Shown here piece after piece: positions 56,201 to 64,000 of a stretch of DNA of 64,000 nucleotides. Each line of letters starts with the position of its first letter. Position 1 is the first letter of the stretch. The position numbers were made by a program, and so were the translations under genes. Source of the DNA: Anas platyrhynchos (lineage: Eukaryota > Chordata > Aves > Anseriformes > Anatidae); NCBI RefSeq assembly GCF_047663525.1, contig NC_092589.1, positions 31,989,001 to 32,053,000 of the forward strand, in the 5' to 3' direction. A model generated the notes under the pieces. That model ran no database searches. It was given only the letters and a program-made list of their open reading frames with translations, and was not told where the DNA came from.

Positions 56201-59200
56201 TGTCTGGCATCCTAGTTTTACAAATAATCCTTTTTATTTTTTTTTTAATACGTAAGATAATGTAAAAATCTTTAAAATGTAAGCTTATCTAGTAGTTATT
56301 GCAGTAGTAGTATGTAGTTAATGTTTTTTTTTTTTTGTTTCCAAGTTATTGTGTAACCACATCCTGCTTAATAAAAGTGACTTAAAAATAAGAAAATTGA
56401 TTTATAAAATGATGTAAATTACATTAACCTCTTCCTTAAATGATATGGATTCCTTCATGCAATGCCACAGCTGCAGCTGTTGCTAGGATTAGCATAAGGT
56501 ATCTCTGGCAGTGTTGTTTTGGTTAGCGTCTTCCTGCCTCCTGAAAGAGGCTGGGTTTTGTCTAGGCGCAATTTTTACAGTAATTAAGAACTATTAGTTA
56601 AAAATCAGGGTTAGAAATTCAGTGAAAGTTGCTGCTTGAGGACAGAGGGAGGTACCATCTTCTGTGCTGGAATCCGTAACATTTTCAGGGATGTGCTTCG
56701 TGTCACTCCAGGTCTGTGGTGTTGTGCAGAGGTTTTACTGCTACAGATTAGCTGATGTATCCATAATTGTGCATGGTTTTAGGGCTATCAAAGCTTAAAC
56801 TAAGAAGCTTTACCTACAGTGCATTTGAGGATACAGTTTGTTTATTGCATTCTTTAGTTTATTTTGAATTGAAGAAATTAACTGATCATTTAGTACAGGT
56901 TTGAAGTGGTTTTGTGATGAAGTTGCTTTATTTAACAGATGACACTGGATATCAGTGTGCTTCTGTCTGTGCAATGCTGTTTCAGCTTTCAAATGAATAA
57001 CAATCATTTCAACTTGAAGTAATATCAATTCTTTTTGGCCTTTGCAGTCAACAGTAAAGAATTCCTTGCCAGAGATGAAAGCAAAATCCCAGTGGATGAA
57101 GTGTTCTTTCACAGGTAATGAAATATTTCAGAACATTCGTTATAAGTTTTGTTTTTGAGTTCATTGCCTTCAAAAAAAAAAAAGTTTTTCATAAGTATTC
57201 TTTAGTGTTCCAAGTGTTTGCAAATTTTGATTAATTTGAGTGACTTGTGATGACAGTACTTTCCTTAGAACATAATTTCAAAATTGGGCAAAAGGAAAGA
57301 ATATTACTTCTGAATGAAAGCAACCAGTGTTTGTAGTCTACACATCAAATGAGTTGACGTTATAATAAATAGACCTTAAACACTGGGTGATGATGAATGT
57401 CTTGCGGGTTGTAATTCTTAAGCATCAGAAGTAGATTTAAAAAAATAGAATATTTTTATAAATTGTTTGTTACTAATATCAAAGCTTATTTAAATGGAAC
57501 AGTGCAAAGAAAGTCAGAGGAGCTACTCTTCTGCATTTTTTTATGATTCTTTCTATATGGTTGGTTTTCCTTTCAGATCATTGTGTAAAAATGCAGCTGT
57601 AATACTTAAGATGAAGTGTTACACATTTGGCAAAAAGTAATTCATATTAAATCAAAATGCTGGTTACCTGGGAGTATCTCCTTGGGAGATCAGTCTTTGA
57701 ATTTACTTTTTCTTTTAAAAAGTCCTTTGACCTTGTGTATAATCAAATCCACCTTCTTTGTTTTGGTGGGATTTTGTATTCTTTAATAGTAAGCAAAGGA
57801 GTGAAAGTGGCTTAAAGTAGTTGAAGGTTTAGGTAAAACTAAACACAAAGGGCTGTGGGGGAAAATTTAGCATAACTTTAAAGGGTGAATTGCTTTTTTA
57901 TTTTTTAAATTGGATTCAAGTTGAACTTACACATATAAGGCAGATTTTCCCATCTTCCTTTTGCCCTTTTATGAATTCAGTATGTTCAGAATGATTTCTA
58001 TCACCTCTGTAAAATTTCTTGGTTTTAACTTTACGGTAGTGGCTTACAGTTTAAAAAACAAAGAAAATACAAATCTCTGTTTTGGGATGAAGCATTTAAC
58101 TTACACTTTTTAGCTGGGGAAATACGCATGAAACAATCTCCTGTTTTTTTTTTTTTAAAAAAAAACTTGTCATAAAGATCTTCTCTTGTGCCTTTGTGTT
58201 TGAGAGCAATTATGTTATTTCAGATTTTATACAAAGATGGACAATAAGAGAGAGAAACGAAATCATCAAGAGGATGAAGAAAGTGTGGAAGACGTAGATG
58301 ATGATGAGTTCGAAAGAGCGTTGGGTAAGGTTACAGTCTTCCGTGAAGTAGCTGTCCCAGTATTTTGTGCTTATATGAATTATTAATGTATCCTTCACTA
58401 GTTTTGTGTTGTATAAAAGAACCAAATACAGTCATATGAAAGTAGAAGAAAACTGTCTTTGCAATTCCTATTCCTACTATAGTCAGCAGGTCATACTGTC
58501 CCCTCACATGAGACAGGCCAGATGGATGGCTGTCTTGTAGAAAGTTTCTCTCTCACTACTCCAGTAGCGTTCAGCTTGTTCAGCTCAGGCTGGAAGTTTT
58601 CAGAGTTTGAATATAAACTCGTAAATAGCAGTTTGTGCCCTTTTGTTCTTTTCCTAATGTAGCCTAAGCATTAAATAACACTTATAATTTTGTATAACGT
58701 TTTTTATAGAATTCAGAGCTCCCATACTGGGGGTATTCCTTAGTGACATGATTAATATGGTCCTAGTTATGAGAAGAACCTGTCACTAATTGTATTTACC
58801 TTTTAATTGTTAGTATTTCTAATACATAAACTGTCTCTGAGAATTTTTGACATTAAATTGAGATGCTTAAATTAAAGGTAGTCTAACGTTAGATTTTACT
58901 CTCTGAATCAGACCAGTTCTAATTTTTCAGATCTCGTTTTTACCACTTTTTTTTTTTAAGAGCAATTTATTCCGAAGTGAATCTGATGATAGGAGCTTTT
59001 GCTCCCTGAAATCAGGGCCCTTTGTTATTGAAGCAGATGTTATTAACTAGTCAGGAAAATGACACCTAAAATAATGTATTTTGCATAGACTTCACTTTTT
59101 TTTTATTTCTTTTAGTAAAAAGTTTTGTTTTCTTTGAATTTCCCCCCCCAGATGCATTTGAAGCTGATGATAGTGCTGTTGATGTTAGCCAGGATGACCT

Positions 59201-62200
59201 TGATTTTGCTGGGTAAGACCTTGAGACAATTCTTTCATCTCTTGTTTTAATACCCATATAGAGTTTTACTTTGAGAAACTGGATAGAGGTTTTTCAGAAA
59301 GACTGTGCATATCACTTTGAAAAAAAAAAAAAAAAAAGAAAAGGCAATAGCAGTTGAATGCTGGGTAATCCTGCTTTTCTGCATCCCTTGGAATGGGGCA
59401 TCATGATCCTGCGGTGCTTACAGTACATTGGCTTGAAGCGTGAGACCTGTAGTATTTATCTATACAATGCGGTGACCCAGTAAGCAAAGTGCAATCTTAC
59501 TTGGTTTTCATCATCTCAGGTTTCTGTTTGAGAATCACCAAGTACAAAAGAAAGCAGAATGAGGCATAATGGTACTACTCTAAGGATTGGTTGTAACTGG
59601 ACCTAACTGAGTGATAAACTTTGTGGGATCCAGAATCATACAGCTCAGTTTTCAGGAGGTCAGCAGTTACATTACTGATTAAGTAGCCTTTTCTTTACTT
59701 AAACCATCTGCAATGCAACTTTAAAATCAACACAGAAACTTTATTTTTCAAGACATTTTTATGATCCAGACTAGTGTGTGTATTAAAAAAAAAAATAGGA
59801 GACACAAAACAACCATGCACCTAGTGTCTGAAGAGCAATGTTTACTTTCTGGAAAGAAAAGAATATAGGTGTCATCCTCATTTAGAAATACCTGCGTGTT
59901 ATGTGTTTTTTACAAAGACTTTGTGAAAAGGAGCAGAGACACATAGGGAGAAAATACTAAAGCTGACATTTGTGTTTATTTTGGAATAGGATTCTCTCCA
60001 GAACTTAAAATGGTTTAGTTGTTAACAGTTCCATATGATGATGTTGAAAACATACCTGAGTGCATAATACATTCACTAGCTCTCATCCTACATTTACTAC
60101 TGTGATGCAGTGCAGCTGCAGTGACGTTTAAGCTTTCTAACAGTGTTTGCAGGTAGATAAATGTTATGTGGATGCAACCAGTATTTGGCCAGATGATTTG
60201 CTAAGCCTTTTACGTATTTTTTTAGTAACATAAAAAAGAAAAACACAGGCAGTAAGAAAAGCAAAAGAACTGAGGATTCCGGTGCTGACTGGGATGATTC
60301 TGATGATGAAGATGAATTCAGTGATCTGGATGATGAGGAGGTCTCCTTAGGAAGCATGGACGAAGAAGACTTTGAGAAGGATATGGATGAAGAGGGAGGT
60401 GTATTTATGGATGTGTCTGATGATGATGACAACCTAGGTAAAGTAACATTTAATACCAAAAACAAGAAGAAAAAGTTTTTAAAAGTGCATTACCTGATAT
60501 GTAATTACATGCTTAAATTTAATTACCTAGGTGGGAGGTTTGGCTTTTAAGAAGTGACCAGTCCTTCTCTGGACAATGCAGTATTTAGTCTTAAGAGAAA
60601 TGAAATTTATTGCCACAGTCTCCTAGGTGAAAGTGGGCATTAGGCATCTGGGTTCAACAGTTCGCATACAAATCATGCTTTCTTCATTCTGAAAAAAATG
60701 GCAGAACAAATGTAGCTTTATAAATAAATAACTGTATGCAAGATGCATACAGTTATGTATTAACATATTTAAAAGACAAAAGTAATAAAAAATCTATTAT
60801 CTCTGTAACAATAACTGATTGGTGCACCTTTATGGTTTTATTATCTTTTCAACTAAAAAGCAGTTTACTCAGAATGCGCTTTATGTGGCTGGAAAAGCAC
60901 AGATTAATGGAGTATTTCAATTGGTGTCTTAAGGTCACAGGAAGACAATTGAAGGTAGAACCAGTAAACTATTTATACAGCTGTTTACACCTTAATCTTT
61001 CATGAGATTGTTACTTCATTAGGCTTACCAAGCAGACATTTGAAGTTTACATAATGTTTTAGCCTTCATATTGTTATCTTACTATCATTTTTCCACAGCA
61101 CAAATATTAAGGAAATAAGTTATGAGGAATGACACACCACTGAACAATTTTTAATTGATAATTCTGTCCATTGTGTTTTAAACTTACAAATTTTTGAAAT
61201 AAAGACTTGCACTAGACAAATATATCTAAATAGATATTTTATTGGGGAGTGTGCTTTAAATATCATGCATGAATTATGAGAATAAGGAATTGACTTTTTT
61301 TTTTTAATTCCCTGACAGACCTTAAGAATGACAGCCAATCAAAGTCTGTCAGTAAAAAGACCAAGAGAAAGAAAGAGATGAATTCTGTGGGATCGCTTGA
61401 AGGTAAGGAAACGCTGCCATTATTTCCTTTTAAGAAGACTTAATGCAAATAAGTCTGAAAACTTTGGCTTCAGAGGTGTTCAATACAGTAGATTATCTAC
61501 ACTTTTGGATCTGGCTTCAGATTTGAATAAACTACAGATGAAAACAAATTTTTTCCTTTGTCCTCCAACCAGGGTGGCCTAATTCAGAATGACAATCTGT
61601 TCTTGAAGGATTGGGGATTGAAGGAGTTCTATTTGAAGGAAGGATGGAGTTTTTCTGGCAGTTACTCTAGCCTGTGGGGGTGCATTTGATACTGACACAT
61701 TGCATAGAATTGTGCTATTTAGTTCTGTTTGGATTTTTTTTTTCTCCTTTTAAGGGGGTGGTGAGTAAAGATTTCTAACATCTCTTTTAGGTGGTCTTAT
61801 TAAACAATAGCAATAATTAAAAAAAAATACATTTTGTTTAAGTATCATTGTAAATTTGAAATTTTGTCTCATACGAATCATACTTTTTGTTTGTAGGATC
61901 CAACAGAGGAAAGAAGAGGAAACTCACAGATGCCAATATGCTGGCATCCGCAGAGGAGGCAAGTTTGATCAGTACTTAAAAAAAAGTGATAAGGTGTTTT
62001 ACATATTTCTTAATACTAAAATATAAAATTTGTCTTTTTAAAGTTTGGCTATCTGCTGGATGAAAATGCTGGGTCCAAGTTTGACAATATCGGATTGAAT
62101 GCCATGGCTAACAGAGATAATGCAGGTAAGTACATGCTGTGAAGAGCAGATAGCTGTAAAGCTGCTACTTCTGTTCAGATTCTGTACTTAAAAAGATACA

Positions 62201-63087
62201 CTTCAACTGGGATACATACAAGGTCAGAGAGCACACAATAGGGACAGCCGCTCAAGATCAGTAAGACATGACTTAGTACCAAGCATCTCTCTTGACTGAA
62301 AAAAAAAAACTAATATTAACTGACTGCTGGAGTGAGTAAGGCTTCAGAAAAGAGAAGCAGGCTATCGTGTGCTCCTTTTACACTGTAAATAAGAAGTGGC
62401 AATATGCTGTTACTCAGGCTTTCATGTGAATTCTGCTCTGATAAAGAGTATTCTGGCTCCTTGTCAAGGGAAGACATAGCACAGATATCTTCATTGGAAA
62501 TATTTCCTTGCTAGATTGGTGAAGAAAAAGTAACTTTCTAGAAATAACTTCAAATTAATACAAATTAAATGTGTACTGCTTTCGGTCCTTTCTTTGTATA
62601 ACCTTTGTAAAGGCATAAATGTAAATCTTTCTTTGTATAACCTGTACAAGTCTTTGTGGTGTCACCTGAAAAAGTATTAACAGCAACATTCAAGCAGTGC
62701 ATACTTCCGCAGGAACATTAATAAAATACAAATCAATGGCAAGGGTGGTCTTAAACTTGGAGATTTTGAGATGGTACACATTGTGAAATGGAAAAAAAAA
62801 TTCTCAGGTGTCAAGTCCAGCAATTTGCACTTTATTAACATTTATAGATAAAGTAGTCAAGTGTAAAGTTCTACGTGATTTATCCATATTCCACATAATG
62901 TACAGAAGTATCCATCAGTTTCTCACGTCTCATCTTCCCTCTTACAGATGCCAAACAGATCAAGTGGGAAGTAGAGCGTGACAGGTGGCTCCACAACAGA
63001 GATGTGAAAAGCATCATCAAAAGGAAGAAACAGTTCAGGCACAAAGGGCTGAAAAAGAAGTACAAAGGCAAGAAATCAAAAAGATGA
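47092..63087 (+). CDS. CEBPZ: CEBPZ (CBF/Noc1-Mak21 family), whole coding span
   Basis: A nuclear/nucleolar protein, homologous to yeast Noc1/Mak21, needed for 60S subunit assembly. It was also described as a CCAAT-binding activator of HSP70. Exons: 47092-47256, 47338-48863, 49904-50135, 50654-50828, 51851-51939, 52464-52517, 54563-54665, 55309-55377, 57048-57114, 58224-58324, 59152-59212, 60226-60437, 61319-61402, 61897-61958, 62044-62125, 62948-63087. They total 3222 nt, giving 1073 residues (human about 1054). The order is an acidic N-terminus, a lysine-rich low-complexity stretch (about 105-170), a helical-repeat core with the CBF/Mak21 domain in its second half (about 520-770), a long acidic Ser/Asp/Glu region (about 830-960) and a basic C-terminus. 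The intron after 61958 is GC-AG; all the others are GT-AG. Confidence 0.97.
47338..48863 (+). CDS. CEBPZ: CEBPZ coding exon 2 (large, 1526 nt)
   Basis: Encodes [34 protein letters not shown], a Lys/Glu-rich stretch, then the conserved core from [10 protein letters not shown] through [56 protein letters not shown] and SDRYYAALY. It holds nearly half the protein in one exon. A long antisense frame opposite its GC-rich 5' part is a shadow. Confidence 0.96.
49904..50135 (+). CDS. CEBPZ: CEBPZ coding exon 3
   Basis: Encodes [40 protein letters not shown] and [18 protein letters not shown], part of the CBF domain. The donor is GTACAG. Confidence 0.95.
50654..50828 (+). CDS. CEBPZ: CEBPZ coding exon 4 (acidic insert)
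   Basis: Encodes [20 protein letters not shown] and further acidic sequence, then [14 protein letters not shown]. The acidic run matches the human DDEENF...ED segment. Confidence 0.93.
51206..51765 (-). mobile_element. CR1 LINE fragment, minus orientation
   Basis: In CEBPZ intron 4-5. On + it reads CTTCAAGACATCAAGTCCAA, GGTGAGGACTCCACCACCTT, GTGAAGAAATTCTTCCTAAT and CCACCTCTTCTCCAGACTGA, the complement of the CR1 RT C-terminal region and 3'UTR. Confidence 0.9.
51851..51939 (+). CDS. CEBPZ: CEBPZ coding exon 5
   Basis: Encodes [20 protein letters not shown] and [10 protein letters not shown], matching human YDPFSRNPLFCGAENTSLWEL. Confidence 0.94.
52464..52517 (+). CDS. CEBPZ: CEBPZ coding exon 6 (54 nt)
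   Basis: 18 codons encoding [18 protein letters not shown], the conserved HPSVALFA motif of Noc proteins. Confidence 0.94.
53087..54399 (+). mobile_element. CR1 LINE, 5'-truncated, with intact reverse-transcriptase frame
   Basis: In CEBPZ intron 6-7, in the sense orientation of the gene. It is a CR1 retrotransposon starting inside the reverse transcriptase and ending in ATTCTATGATTCTATGA octamers. The endonuclease part is absent, so it cannot be autonomous. The 6-bp AAAGTA flanks both ends (53081-53086 and 54400-54405), a possible target-site duplication. Confidence 0.95.
53088..54311 (+). CDS. CR1 reverse-transcriptase ORF fragment (407 codons, 5'-truncated)
   Basis: No stop or frameshift for 407 codons. 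Visible motifs are [14 protein letters not shown], motif [14 protein letters not shown], motif [15 protein letters not shown], motif [10 protein letters not shown], and the C-terminal [10 protein letters not shown]...FKKRLD tail. The first Met is only where the truncated copy begins; the true N-terminus is lost. It is not a host gene. Confidence 0.9.
   Translation: MVLESIEAHLGDKAVIGPSQHGFVKGRSCLTNLISFYDKITRMVDQGKPADVIFLDFSKAFDTVSHRILLDKMSTIQLNKNIIRWVSNWLTGRAQRVMVNGAASGWRAVTSGVPQGSILGPVLFNIFINDLDVGIEGILSKFADDTKLGGVVDSNEGGKALQRDLDRLESWAIANRMKFNKSKCRVLHLGRGSPGCTYRLGDETLESSLEERDLGVVVDSKFNMSQQCALAARRANRVLGCIKHGIASRSREVIVPLYSALVRPRLEYCVQFWAPQYKKDMKLLESVQRRATKMVKGLEGKTYEERLRALGLFSLEKRRLRGDLIAVYNFLVRGCREAGDLFSINTSDRTRGNGVKLRQGKFRLDIRRKFFTERVVAHWNRLPREVVTAPSLTEFKKRLDCALSHMV
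54563..54665 (+). CDS. CEBPZ: CEBPZ coding exon 7
   Basis: Encodes [20 protein letters not shown] and [14 protein letters not shown], the end of the CBF/Mak21 domain. Confidence 0.95.
54930..55235 (-). mobile_element. CR1 LINE fragment, minus orientation
   Basis: In CEBPZ intron 7-8. On + it includes GAGGTTGGAAGGGATCTGTG, TTGATGAGATTACCCCAGGG, GGCTCTCTCAGCCTTTCTTC and GCAGCACTCCAGGTGTGGCT, the complement of the CR1 RT region. It ends about 70 bp before exon 8. Confidence 0.85.
55309..55377 (+). CDS. CEBPZ: CEBPZ coding exon 8
   Basis: Encodes [20 protein letters not shown] and TLA. Human has ENTDSVVMQPKRKHF here. The donor is GTAATC. Confidence 0.92.
57048..57114 (+). CDS. CEBPZ: CEBPZ coding exon 9
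   Basis: Encodes [20 protein letters not shown] and FHR, matching human [23 protein letters not shown]. Confidence 0.95.
58224..58324 (+). CDS. CEBPZ: CEBPZ coding exon 10
   Basis: Encodes [20 protein letters not shown] and [13 protein letters not shown], the start of the acidic tail. Confidence 0.93.
59152..59212 (+). CDS. CEBPZ: CEBPZ coding exon 11 (61 nt)
   Basis: Encodes [20 protein letters not shown] and G. The acceptor follows a C8 run. Confidence 0.92.
60226..60437 (+). CDS. CEBPZ: CEBPZ coding exon 12 (acidic region)
   Basis: Encodes a basic [14 protein letters not shown] start, then a long Asp/Glu/Ser region with [15 protein letters not shown] and [13 protein letters not shown]. 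It matches human [15 protein letters not shown]. Confidence 0.94.
61319..61402 (+). CDS. CEBPZ: CEBPZ coding exon 13
   Basis: Encodes [20 protein letters not shown] and MNSVGSLE, a basic nuclear-localisation-like stretch. It is poorly conserved against human and assigned mainly by phase and splice sites. Confidence 0.85.
61897..61958 (+). CDS. CEBPZ: CEBPZ coding exon 14, ending at a GC donor
   Basis: Encodes [20 protein letters not shown] and E, where human has LFVSAEEFGHLLDEN. Only a GC donor (GAG|GCAAGT) places SAEE directly before FGYLLDEN of the next exon in frame. Confidence 0.9.
61959..62043 (+). other. CEBPZ: GC-AG intron of CEBPZ
   Basis: An 85-bp intron starting GCAAGT after GAG and ending in AAAG. 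The strong AG|GCAAGT context is typical of genuine GC-AG introns. No GT nearby keeps the [12 protein letters not shown] join. Confidence 0.85.
62044..62125 (+). CDS. CEBPZ: CEBPZ coding exon 15
   Basis: Encodes [20 protein letters not shown] and MANRDNA, almost identical to human. Confidence 0.95.
62831..62836 (-). terminator. CEBPZOS: Possible CEBPZOS poly(A) signal
   Basis: TTTATT on +, the nearest minus-strand AATAAA after the CEBPZOS stop. If used, the CEBPZOS 3'UTR would be antisense to all of CEBPZ coding exon 16. Confidence 0.35.
62948..63087 (+). CDS. CEBPZ: CEBPZ last coding exon
   Basis: Encodes [40 protein letters not shown] and a basic end, KKSKR, then stop TGA at 63085. Confidence 0.95.
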
Positions 63088-63167
63088 ACCAAACACCTTA
63101 ATATGGACATTTTTACAATAGCTGTTCTAAAATAATTATATTTCTTATCCACCTGTTTTTCTTACTT

Positions 63168-63250
63168 TTAGTTTTTGTTGCTTAACCATGCCATTTGGTC
63201 ATTCTCCTTTATGCCATGAATTCCAGCCCACTCATTCGATTTGTAATAAA
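63168..63250 (-). CDS. CEBPZOS: CEBPZOS last coding exon
   Basis: The acceptor ACTTTTCAG precedes 63250. It encodes YYKSNEWAGIHGIKENDQMA and WLSNKN, then stop TAA at 63168-63170. It overlaps the CEBPZ 3'UTR in antisense. Confidence 0.88.
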
Positions 63251-63556
63251 CTGAAAAGTAAGAATATATTTGTTAGCTGTAAATTAGAACTGTATAAAGG
63301 TGAGTCACTTTATGGCTAGTTTGGTTGGGTGTATAGTCTTCCACTTCTGAGGAAGTCTTCCACCCATTCAACACTCCAGCCACACCTACACATTACAGTA
63401 AACACTTCTGCAATCTCTCCTGGGGTCGTTTTAAGCAGTAAGAAAATCTGTTTTATACATGAGATGCAACTGAAGCTTGAGTCATCTTTTCGAAGCAAAC
63501 TACAAGCCTACCTTCAAGAATTGATGGAAACCTCTTCTGCATTGTGTATCTGAAAT
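63168..63556 (-). CDS. CEBPZOS: CEBPZOS, C-terminal part (partial; 5' exons beyond window)
   Basis: A small single-pass mitochondrial protein (about 80 residues in human). Two minus-strand exons, 63556-63512 and 63250-63168, join in phase (G|TT for Val). They give 42 C-terminal residues: DFRYTMQKRFPSILE, then VYYKSNEWAGIHGIKENDQ and MAWLSNKN, stop. Human has [20 protein letters not shown] and ...GIREQDQEKWLNSKN at the same spacing (15 plus 27 residues). The N-terminal membrane-anchor exon was not found before 64000 and must lie outside the window. The gene is convergent with CEBPZ. Confidence 0.88.
63245..63250 (+). terminator. CEBPZ: CEBPZ poly(A) signal AATAAA
   Basis: A canonical hexamer 158 nt after the stop. 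Its complement, TTTATT, forms the first six bases of the antisense CEBPZOS exon. Confidence 0.8.
63512..63556 (-). CDS. CEBPZOS: CEBPZOS penultimate coding exon (45 nt)
   Basis: The acceptor CTTTCTTGTCAG precedes 63556. It encodes the end of an Asp codon, FRYTMQKRFPSILE, and one base of the next codon. The donor is GTAGGC. Confidence 0.85.
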
Positions 63557-64000
63557 CTGACAAGAAAGATAAATTGGTTAATTTACACAGCATATTTCAA
63601 GACAACTAATTAAATGCACTATTTTTCTAATTACTTTTTTTTCCTACGTTTGTTCTAGCTCTTTGTTATAGCTGCACTCAAATAGTGTTATCTGATTTTT
63701 TTTTTTTTTAATTGTATCACAACTGTACTCAGGTTTCTCCTGTGTGTTTTCTAAGCTTCCTTGTACTGGTGTCAACCAAATACAGGCTATACTTGAAGAT
63801 GAAGGATGCTCAAAGCAGACACTTAAAGGAATAGCAGGAACCTTACTTTCCCTATATGGCCTTAGGTGTTCACTGAATCGTCCTGCGAGCAGGTGCACTA
63901 ACCCAACAGAAAACCATGAAATGACAGCTTTATGTCATGTGAATGATTTACAGCAGATCAGGGACAGATCATGAAAATGATAGTATATTAGCATGAAGTG

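Larger units (their letters stand above)
48864..62947 (+). other. CEBPZ: Survey of CEBPZ introns
   Basis: Introns 48864-49903, 55378-57047, 57115-58223, 58325-59151, 59213-60225, 60438-61318, 61403-61896 and 62126-62947 contain AT-rich DNA and homopolymers only. Recognisable repeats are confined to introns 50829-51850, 52518-54562 and 54666-55308. Confidence 0.5.
63088..63275 (+). other. CEBPZ: CEBPZ 3'UTR
   Basis: A short 3'UTR ending about 25 nt after the AATAAA at 63245. Almost all of the CEBPZOS final coding exon lies antisense within it. The exact cleavage site is inferred. Confidence 0.7.

Noticed and set aside
63316-63974. Short + and minus frames in the CEBPZOS intron/end of window
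   Set aside because: None fits CEBPZOS; the real exons at 63512-63556 and 63168-63250 lie in other phases.

Overview
The window is vertebrate nuclear DNA, almost certainly from a bird. Genes are split by GT-AG introns, two CpG islands mark promoters, and every interspersed repeat I could recognise is a CR1 LINE, the dominant avian retrotransposon. The species cannot be fixed from the sequence alone. Gene order matches the human 2p22 block PRKD3 - NDUFAF7 - CEBPZ - CEBPZOS.

Layout. 1-880: upstream DNA with no recognisable gene. About 880-2000: CpG island and promoter of PRKD3. 3814-37993: PRKD3 (+), protein kinase D3, 18 coding exons, which join to exactly 890 codons plus stop. Its 3'UTR of about 3 kb ends at a poly(A) signal at 41000. 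41746-47004: NDUFAF7 (-), mitochondrial complex I assembly methyltransferase, 9 coding exons, 445 residues, tail-to-tail with PRKD3. 47005-47091: an 87-bp bidirectional promoter. 47092-63087: CEBPZ (+), ribosome-biogenesis/CCAAT-binding factor of the Noc1/Mak21 family, 16 coding exons, 1073 residues. 63168-63556: the last two coding exons of CEBPZOS (-), a small mitochondrial protein. The final CEBPZOS exon lies antisense inside the CEBPZ 3'UTR; its upstream exons lie beyond the window.

The genes do not form a functional pathway. NDUFAF7 and CEBPZ share a divergent promoter. The two convergent pairs (PRKD3/NDUFAF7 and CEBPZ/CEBPZOS) share or closely abut their 3' ends. Exon boundaries were derived by hand from splice consensus, reading-frame phase and recalled similarity to the human proteins; all joins keep frame.

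Most notable observations: a GC-AG intron in CEBPZ; the CEBPZ poly(A) hexamer doubling as the first six bases of an antisense CEBPZOS exon; the 87-bp bidirectional promoter with a 15-bp inverted repeat over both start codons; an NDUFAF7 exon that reads in frame into a CR1 tail; and a CR1 copy with a 407-codon uninterrupted reverse-transcriptase reading frame in a CEBPZ intron. I found no convincing previously undescribed system.
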